Translations under genes and position numbers: made by a program
Assembly (NCBI GenBank): GCA_002490465.1
Contig: DKUB01000003.1
Location: 5,694-61,076, forward strand
Origin: Lachnoclostridium sp. UBA7215
GTDB taxonomy: Bacteria; Bacillota; Clostridia; Lachnospirales; Lachnospiraceae
Direction: 5' to 3'
Length of the DNA stretch: 55,383 nucleotides
Part shown: positions 49,686-55,383 of the stretch, one piece after another
Layout: each line of letters starts with the position of its first letter
Position numbering within the stretch: the first letter of the stretch is position 1
Notes under the pieces: model-generated
The model's input: the letters and a program-made list of their open reading frames with translations, nothing else
Database searches by the model: none
Told to the model about the DNA's origin: nothing

Positions 49686-50432
49686 TCACTCCTTTATCTT
49701 TGCAACGACATAAACCCGCTCGCTGCTCTCGGTTGGTTCTTTTTTAAATGTCTCATCAAAACACTCTACAATTTCCAGTCCGTTTTGCTCTAACAATTTT
49801 TTTACATGGGGAATCTCGTATACTTTCTGATAATGCGCTTCCTCAATTCTCTCATACAGCTCACTGTCCATCTGTTTTTTGAAAATCGTCAGCATATACT
49901 CATTGACACCGCTGTCTTCATAGAAATAATTCTCCCATATATAGCTGACTTCTTCATCCTGTTCCACCCATGTCTGGTTGCCGATAATATTCTGATAGCA
50001 ATAAGCCGTTTTCATATCAAAAATGAAATATCCCTCTGGTTTCAGATATTTCCGGACCTGGCGGAAAACAGAACTCAATGCATCTTCCTGCACCAGATAG
50101 TTGACGGAATCGCATACACTGATAACCGCATCTACCTGTTCTGCCAACTCAAACGACTCCATATCCTGTTGCAGATACAGTATGTCAGAACCCGTCTCAT
50201 AACTTTTTCCCGACGCCAGGGCGAGCATATCACTCGAATTGTCCACACCAATCATCCGGAACCCCGCCCCTGCAAAAAGCTCTGTCATAATTCCTGTGCC
50301 GCACCCAAGTTCACATATCGCCCCGGATGTCAGCCCATGTTCTGCCAGGTATACCTTTAACCGCTCAAACCACTCCTCATATGGAATATGATTCATTACG
50401 TGGTCATATACGTTTGCAAATCCTTCATACAT
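49686..50432 (-). CDS. Class I SAM-dependent methyltransferase
   Basis: A 248-residue methyltransferase. Motif I is GAICELGCGTGIMTELFAGAGFRMIGVDNSSDML, the acidic loop is YLQQDMESFEL, and motif IV-like text VDAVISVCDSVNYLV follows with FRQVRKYLKPEGYFIFDM. The start at 50432 is fixed by GGGGGAAACAA and overlaps the addA stop by eight bases, so the two are coupled. The substrate is unknown; a small molecule is more likely than DNA from the fold. Confidence 0.88.
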   Translation of the reverse strand: MYEGFANVYDHVMNHIPYEEWFERLKVYLAEHGLTSGAICELGCGTGIMTELFAGAGFRMIGVDNSSDMLALASGKSYETGSDILYLQQDMESFELAEQVDAVISVCDSVNYLVQEDALSSVFRQVRKYLKPEGYFIFDMKTAYCYQNIIGNQTWVEQDEEVSYIWENYFYEDSGVNEYMLTIFKKQMDSELYERIEEAHYQKVYEIPHVKKLLEQNGLEIVECFDETFKKEPTESSERVYVVAKIKE

Positions 50433-53400
50433 TTGTTTCCCCCATTTCTGGCAGGCATACCCCCCTGCCCAATGAAAATGAATACAGGACACAGGCCTTG
50501 ACCGGCCGGTCCAGCATAGTTTCCAGTGCCTCTTTATAAAAAGCCATTTGGGTAGCATAACGCTCCACAAGCTTTTCTTCTTCTCCCTCCCGTATGGCAT
50601 CTGTCTTGTAGTCAATTAAAACAATACCATTCTGGTTTTCATAATACGCATCAATAATTCCCTGTACAAGTACCGGAGTTGTCCCTGTCCGCCCGGGAAA
50701 AACCCGATAAGCCGGGCAATAGATGACAAATGGCTGTTCCCGGCATAGTTTCCCTAAGGCAGCAGCCTTACGCATTTCTTTTCCCAATTCAGAAGTAAAA
50801 AAGCGTTTCAGCCTCCCATAGTGCAGTACAGAAGTCTCTTCAGACCGAAGCTTTCCCTGTCGTACCAGCTCTTCTATGGCCTCCCTGATTTCCGCCTCTG
50901 TTCGGGTCCTGGAAAAATCAATCGCCGCCATAACCTGATGCCATATTGTTCCATATGCGGTTCCTTTTTTTATATCTTCTTCCCTTCCCTCCGCCATAAA
51001 GGATGGAACCGGCATCTCTTCATCACTGACTGCATTTTCAAATATATTCGGTACAACCATTTCCTCTGTTTCTTCCATTGAAATTTTTTTGAGGTCAGAA
51101 ACAGAAACTTTCACCGGAAGCTCCTGGACATCCTCACCACTGACAGAGTCCATTCGCTCAAGGAGTCTGCGTATTTCTTTATCATAACAGATATCTGTGT
51201 CAAAATTGTAAAGTGCCTCCACAGAGGCTCTCTCCTCTACTATACCAGAAACTGTCTCTTCTAGCAAATTTTCTTTACTGACAAATTCCAGATGAAAAAA
51301 ACTGCATCCGTTCAGCACCGCAGGCATCAGCATGTCGAGGTAGCTTTTCATCTGGTTTCTTCGCATATAATTCATTTTGCCGCACACAGGTTTTTTCCCA
51401 TCCGCCGATCCAATCAGAATTAATTTCTCACCGGCCCGCGTCATAGCCACATAAAGAACCCTGAGTTCCTCGCCCAAATCTTCTCTTGCTATGATCTTTG
51501 ATAATGCTGAACAAAACAAATTATCTTTCTTTGTGTGTTTCTCTGTGTTCCATATCGGGGAGGCAATACCAAGTTCCGGATGGACGGTAATAGGACTGCG
51601 GCTTCTCTTTCGCGTCAAATCCCTTCCCAGTCCCATTAAAATACATACCGGAAATTCCAGTCCCTTACTTTTATGCATCGTCATAATGTGAACAGCATCC
51701 TCTCCCTCGCCCACGATATTGACTTCGCCCATCTCCTCTTTTTGTTCCCGTATCCGGTTAATATACCGCACAAACTGATACAGGCCATGATAGGCAGTCT
51801 CATCAAACTCACGGGCAAGTTCCATCAGCAAATCCATATTCGCTGTTCTCTGTGCACCATCCGGCATCATCATAACCGTTTCGTAAATTCCCGTTTCCCG
51901 ATATATATCCTCCATCAGCTCTGTCACCGTAACATAGGGAATTTTTTCCCTGAGCCCGGAAAGAATTTCCAAAAAATGCGCTGTCTTTTTATCCTGCACA
52001 GCAAGGAGCGAACCGTACAAATCCTTATCCCTTGCCTGCAAACGAATGGATGCCAGTTCCTCTTCCTCAAAACCAAACATGGGACTTACCAGCACTGCCG
52101 CCAAGGGAATGTCCTGCCTCGGATTATCCAGAACCTGCAGCATAGCTGCCATCAGGCTGATTTCCCTCGTCTCAAAAAAGCCCTGGGTATGTTCCATCAC
52201 AACCGGAATCCCCGCCTCGGACAGCGCATCAAAAACAGGCTGCCCCAATGACCGCACGCTCCTCACAAGAATAACAATATCACGGTATTCGACCGGGCGG
52301 TATCCATCTTCCCCAAGAATAAAAAGCGGATTCTCTTTATCCATCATTTCCCGGATACACACGGCTGCCTGCCGGCCCTCCCATTCCATTTCCTTATTAT
52401 CCATAAGCACATATAAATCAATGCTGTCCGCCGTCCTGCCGTCCGTCTCAGCAAACACCCTTCCCGCCAACAACCTGGCATCAGCATCATAGGAAACACC
52501 GCCGATATCCGGCTTCATTACCTGATCAAATACGGCATTCACACCCTCTAATACAATCTCCCGGCTGCGGAAGTTCTGATGTAAATCAATCCTCAGGTGT
52601 CGCGTCCCCTTCTCTGTCGGGAAGGCAACCTTCTCTGTCGGGAAGGCAACCTTCTCTCTCGAGAAGACAACCTTCTCTGTCGAGAAGACAACCTTCTCTG
52701 TCGAGAAGGTATGAAGTTTTTCGGAAAAAAGCTCCGGACAGGCATTGCGGAAACGGTAAATGCTCTGTTTTACATCCCCCACCATAAAGAGATTGGGAAA
52801 AACATCATCACGACCGTCACGTGACACTGCATACAAAATTGTGTCCTGCACCCGGTTGCTGTCCTGATATTCATCTATCATAATTTCTACAAAATAATCT
52901 GAGAGTTCCTGTGCCGCCGCCGACCTCCGGCGTCCTCCGTTCCCATCCCCTTCGTAGAGAATCTCCAGGGCAAGCTGTTCCAGATCATTGAAATCAACAA
53001 TATTCCTCTCCCGTTTCGCCTCTCGATAGGCTGCGAGAAATTTCCTGGTAAGACGCAGCAGCGTAAGAAGCGGTGGAGCCATTTCCGCAAGGTCTGCAAG
53101 CTGTCCATCCACATCCACAGCATACAATTTCTCCTGCAATGACTTGAGTTCCTTTTTACACAAATTGCGCCCATCTGCCACAAATTGTTTTTTTTCCGGA
53201 TTTACCGTATCATCTGTTTTTCCCCGCATAACAGAAAATTTCATACTGCTTAATTCTTTTTGCAAAGAAGAATAACTCTGACAGGAGAGCAGTAACTCCA
53301 ACAGTTCAGATAACTCTGTCAGCTGTTTTTCAAAATAATACGGACCATCTGTCTCCTGGCACACAAAAAGAAGCTCCTCCTGCTCCTCCTTCATTCCCTC

Positions 53401-54075
53401 AAGAAGCCTTCTCGTATCTGCCAGCAACGCCCTGACTAACGGACTTTTTTCCCACTCCTCTTCACTGCTCACAGAGAGCATCTGCTCCATACGACCAATC
53501 CATTCTTCCGGAAAAGGCTCACTCATCGCCTGATCATACAGCTGAAATACCATGTCTGCCATTGCCGCATCCGAACGGTTAAACATAGAAAGACCGGCAA
53601 AGGCAATAAAATCCTCTGCTCCGTTTGCATACTCCTCCTCTAAAATTTCTTCTATCGTCTCATTCCTTAAAAGAGCAAGCTCACTCTCTGTTCCCTGACG
53701 ATAAGACGGGTCTAAACCAATCCTGTGGAAAAAGTTCTGTATCACATATCCACAAAAGCTATGTACCGTTGAAATATGAGCGGAAGAAACCAGCCCAATC
53801 TGCCGCTGCAGATGCCTGTCGCCAGGATGTTCTTCCAGTTTTCTCATGAGCCTTTTCTGCAGGCGCTGCTTCATCTGCGCTGCCGCTGCCCTTGTATAGG
53901 TAACAACAACAAAACGGTCTACATCTGCCGGGTTTTCCCTGTCAAGAATACGCTCCAGAATACGCTCTACAAGAACCGCCGTCTTTCCAGAGCCGGCAGC
54001 TGCCGATACAAGTATATTAGCATTCCTTGCATCAATGATCCTCTTCTGGTCTTCTGTCCACCTGATTTCTGCCAT
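50425..54075 (-). CDS. addA: ATP-dependent helicase/nuclease subunit A
   Basis: Main motor of the AddAB (RexAB) complex that resects double-strand breaks, 1,216 residues. UvrD-type motifs: SAAAGSGKTAVL (Walker A, residues 24-36), VVTYTRAAAAQMKQRL, EIMIDEYQDSNRVQD (Walker B), MVGDVKQSIYRFRNA, NFRSR and TMHKSKGLEFPV. The C-terminal RecB-type nuclease shows VQGIIDAYYENQNGIVLIDYKTD. Residues about 455-489 contain five near-identical heptapeptides (VFSTEKV-type) made by a 21-bp tandem repeat just before the conserved RIDLHQNFRSR. It overlaps addB by 44 bases. Confidence 0.96.
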   Translation of the reverse strand: MAEIRWTEDQKRIIDARNANILVSAAAGSGKTAVLVERILERILDRENPADVDRFVVVTYTRAAAAQMKQRLQKRLMRKLEEHPGDRHLQRQIGLVSSAHISTVHSFCGYVIQNFFHRIGLDPSYRQGTESELALLRNETIEEILEEEYANGAEDFIAFAGLSMFNRSDAAMADMVFQLYDQAMSEPFPEEWIGRMEQMLSVSSEEEWEKSPLVRALLADTRRLLEGMKEEQEELLFVCQETDGPYYFEKQLTELSELLELLLSCQSYSSLQKELSSMKFSVMRGKTDDTVNPEKKQFVADGRNLCKKELKSLQEKLYAVDVDGQLADLAEMAPPLLTLLRLTRKFLAAYREAKRERNIVDFNDLEQLALEILYEGDGNGGRRRSAAAQELSDYFVEIMIDEYQDSNRVQDTILYAVSRDGRDDVFPNLFMVGDVKQSIYRFRNACPELFSEKLHTFSTEKVVFSTEKVVFSREKVAFPTEKVAFPTEKGTRHLRIDLHQNFRSREIVLEGVNAVFDQVMKPDIGGVSYDADARLLAGRVFAETDGRTADSIDLYVLMDNKEMEWEGRQAAVCIREMMDKENPLFILGEDGYRPVEYRDIVILVRSVRSLGQPVFDALSEAGIPVVMEHTQGFFETREISLMAAMLQVLDNPRQDIPLAAVLVSPMFGFEEEELASIRLQARDKDLYGSLLAVQDKKTAHFLEILSGLREKIPYVTVTELMEDIYRETGIYETVMMMPDGAQRTANMDLLMELAREFDETAYHGLYQFVRYINRIREQKEEMGEVNIVGEGEDAVHIMTMHKSKGLEFPVCILMGLGRDLTRKRSRSPITVHPELGIASPIWNTEKHTKKDNLFCSALSKIIAREDLGEELRVLYVAMTRAGEKLILIGSADGKKPVCGKMNYMRRNQMKSYLDMLMPAVLNGCSFFHLEFVSKENLLEETVSGIVEERASVEALYNFDTDICYDKEIRRLLERMDSVSGEDVQELPVKVSVSDLKKISMEETEEMVVPNIFENAVSDEEMPVPSFMAEGREEDIKKGTAYGTIWHQVMAAIDFSRTRTEAEIREAIEELVRQGKLRSEETSVLHYGRLKRFFTSELGKEMRKAAALGKLCREQPFVIYCPAYRVFPGRTGTTPVLVQGIIDAYYENQNGIVLIDYKTDAIREGEEEKLVERYATQMAFYKEALETMLDRPVKACVLYSFSLGRGVCLPEMGETNV
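52608..52712 (-). repeat. 21-bp tandem repeat (x5) inside addA
   Basis: Five units of 21 bp (52608-52628, 52629-52649, 52650-52670, 52671-52691, 52692-52712), each beginning CCTTCTCT and containing a small palindrome (CTTCTC..GAGAAG). They encode seven-residue repeats and keep the frame. Differences between units are single bases. Confidence 0.95.
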
Positions 54076-55383
54076 CTAATGCCTCCCATACTTCTTCTTC
54101 TGTCATTTTCTCAAGCTCCCGTGCACAGAACCTGATTTCCTTTTCTTCTACCCCGCACACTTCCGAAAAGCGACAATACCCGCATCCGTTTTCTGTCTGT
54201 ATCTGGTATGGGGACGCACCTGTCTCCCCCTCATAAATACGATCGCCAAATTCTGTTATCCTCTCACGCACATGCCACATCAGCCGCTCCAGCTGCTCTT
54301 CACTCAAAATATGGGAATGGCTGTCAAATGCCCCATCTTTCTTAAATTTTACCGGATACAGGTCAGAGCGCCCTCCCTCCCCCATTAGAGCAGAATCCAA
54401 ATTTTCCAGTACATCAGCATCAGAGAGAACATATCCCTTGCATTTGAGCGCTGAAAGCATCCGTTTTTGCCGCCCTTCTTCAGTTTCCTCTTTCCACGCA
54501 ATTTCGGGCTCCTCCATATGATAATACAATAGCGCAGCCGGAACCGGCCTGCTGTCCGGCACTTGCTTTTTGTGTAGCTCCATTGCCGCCGCCATATAAG
54601 TGAAGAGCTGCAGCTGCAGACCGTAGTACACACGGCACAAATCCAAATCCATAGCCCCGCTCTTGTAATCCATAATCTTCAGCAGGTCTTTACCGTCTGT
54701 CTCACAGATATCTACCCGGTCAATTTTGCCGTTCAGTATCATTCCCTTTTTGTCCTTAAGGGAAATTTTCAAACTCTGCAATCCGTCTTTTCCGGAAAAT
54801 GACTGCTCCGTATAGAGCTGGTAAAATCCCCCCGCCTGCATCTGTCTCCATATCCCCCAGACAGATGCCCGGAGCATCCGTTTCATACGCTCACGCATAA
54901 ATTCTGCGCGCTTCGACTGATGGAACAAATCTCCTTTATAGCTATCCGTCACGTAGTCCACGCACTGTCCGGCAAGAGACAGCGCTTCCTGCTCCGACAA
55001 ATCCTGCCACTGACTGTCCCTGTCCTCCAGTTCATGGGAAAAGTGCTCCATTGCCGCATGGAAAACATTTCCGAAATCAATCATGCCAATCTGAAATTCT
55101 TCGCGCTCTCTCAACCCCAGCCCATATACAAGAAAGTGTGCATACGGACACCGCGCAAACTGCTCCAGCCGCGTCACGCTGCCGTACAATTCCATACCAT
55201 ATAATTTCTCTGCGATTTCCTTTGATATTCCCACCTGGCCTTTTCCTGTTTCACGCACCCGGTATAGGCGACGGATCACACCCGGTTCTTTTGCCTCATA
55301 CCAGGCCGCCAATTCAAGAAAGGCCTGATCTTCCCGCAGGCTGCTGTCTCCTGCAGCATAACCGCCTTTTGCAAGGCAACCGC
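54032..55383 (-). CDS. addB: ATP-dependent helicase/nuclease subunit B, C-terminal part
   Basis: The C-terminal about 450 residues of AddB; the frame is open to the window edge, so the 5' part is missing. The visible part carries the Fe-S and nuclease region: RLEQFARCPYAHFLVYGLGL (first cysteine), GNVFHAAMEHF, KIDRVDICETDGKDLLKIMDYKSG (nuclease motif) and NGCGYCRFSEVCGVEEKEIRFC with the last three cluster cysteines. It is followed by addA with a 44-base overlap, the usual addBA order. Confidence 0.93.
   Translation of the reverse strand, partial: GCLAKGGYAAGDSSLREDQAFLELAAWYEAKEPGVIRRLYRVRETGKGQVGISKEIAEKLYGMELYGSVTRLEQFARCPYAHFLVYGLGLREREEFQIGMIDFGNVFHAAMEHFSHELEDRDSQWQDLSEQEALSLAGQCVDYVTDSYKGDLFHQSKRAEFMRERMKRMLRASVWGIWRQMQAGGFYQLYTEQSFSGKDGLQSLKISLKDKKGMILNGKIDRVDICETDGKDLLKIMDYKSGAMDLDLCRVYYGLQLQLFTYMAAAMELHKKQVPDSRPVPAALLYYHMEEPEIAWKEETEEGRQKRMLSALKCKGYVLSDADVLENLDSALMGEGGRSDLYPVKFKKDGAFDSHSHILSEEQLERLMWHVRERITEFGDRIYEGETGASPYQIQTENGCGYCRFSEVCGVEEKEIRFCARELEKMTEEEVWEALDGRNQVDRRPEEDH

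Noticed and set aside
52608..52712. CRISPR-like look of repeated 21-bp units with internal palindromes
   Set aside because: There are no spacers; the units are directly adjacent, in frame and inside the addA coding sequence.

Overview
The window reads as chromosome of a low-to-middle GC anaerobic Bacillota, most likely class Clostridia and family Lachnospiraceae. The evidence is the set of protein families (AddAB, ClpC, a RelQ-type alarmone synthetase, a CGCAxxGCC-family redox protein, DUF5702 and FHA proteins around a Tad-type pilus), strong AGGAGG ribosome sites, TTGACA-17-TATAAT promoters and the infC-rpmI-rplT order. I saw no transposase, phage gene, CRISPR array or rRNA. The only mobile-looking DNA is small intergenic repeats. 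About 57 genes are supported, most of them on the minus strand.

Layout. 1-977: rpsR with its terminator, then a GNAT acetyltransferase. 1002-5257: an arabinose/arabinan operon on the minus strand (araA, an intracellular GH43 arabinanase, a duplicated-domain membrane protein) with its own promoter, divergent from a Y-family DNA polymerase and a 59-codon partner. 7033-11463: a small acidic protein, a RelQ-type synthetase, an AbiEi-like regulator coupled to a DUF2752 protein, a tRNA-Leu(AAG), and a PadR/HAAS-DUF4097 pair. 11501-18508: pgi, a membrane protein, the rhomboid/flavodoxin-SCP2/HIT/murG operon, and a RACo-like ASKHA protein. 18463-28784: a complete minus-strand Tad (type IVc) pilus operon in the order prepilin peptidase, TadZ, TadA, TadB, TadC, Flp1 pilin, DUF5702, TadE with zinc-ribbon-like repeats, second prepilin peptidase, TadE, FHA protein. 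28863-31121: a DUF2508 protein and a secreted M14 carboxypeptidase. 31141-32527: infC-rpmI-rplT with an attenuator leader. 32567-34349: SPFH protein, ribbon-helix-helix regulator and a second DUF2752 protein. 34234-37096: thrS with two DUF4190 proteins. 37162-43404: an SNF2/SWIM helicase, a CGCAxxGCC protein, a membrane protein, radA and a small conserved protein. 43494-55383: a tight operon read from addB (cut by the window edge) through addA, a methyltransferase, a secreted SH3/glucosaminidase, a cohesin-like surface protein and a GntR regulator to clpC.

The most unusual signals are these. (1) A repeat family inside the Tad operon: two copies share a hairpin whose loop can pair with a downstream segment, with one compensatory base change. 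One copy carries a 46-codon ORF with a ribosome site and lies between 12-bp direct repeats that encode the end of the upstream gene and supply the next gene's ribosome site. (2) Apparent AUU and AUA start codons for a prepilin peptidase and for IF3. (3) Short in-frame tandem repeats of 15-21 bp inside at least five unrelated genes (addA, murG, glucosaminidase, M14 peptidase, CmpB-like membrane protein). (4) A TadE-type pseudopilin fused to two Cys/His repeats. (5) Tail-to-tail gene overlaps, and a terminator placed inside a convergent gene.
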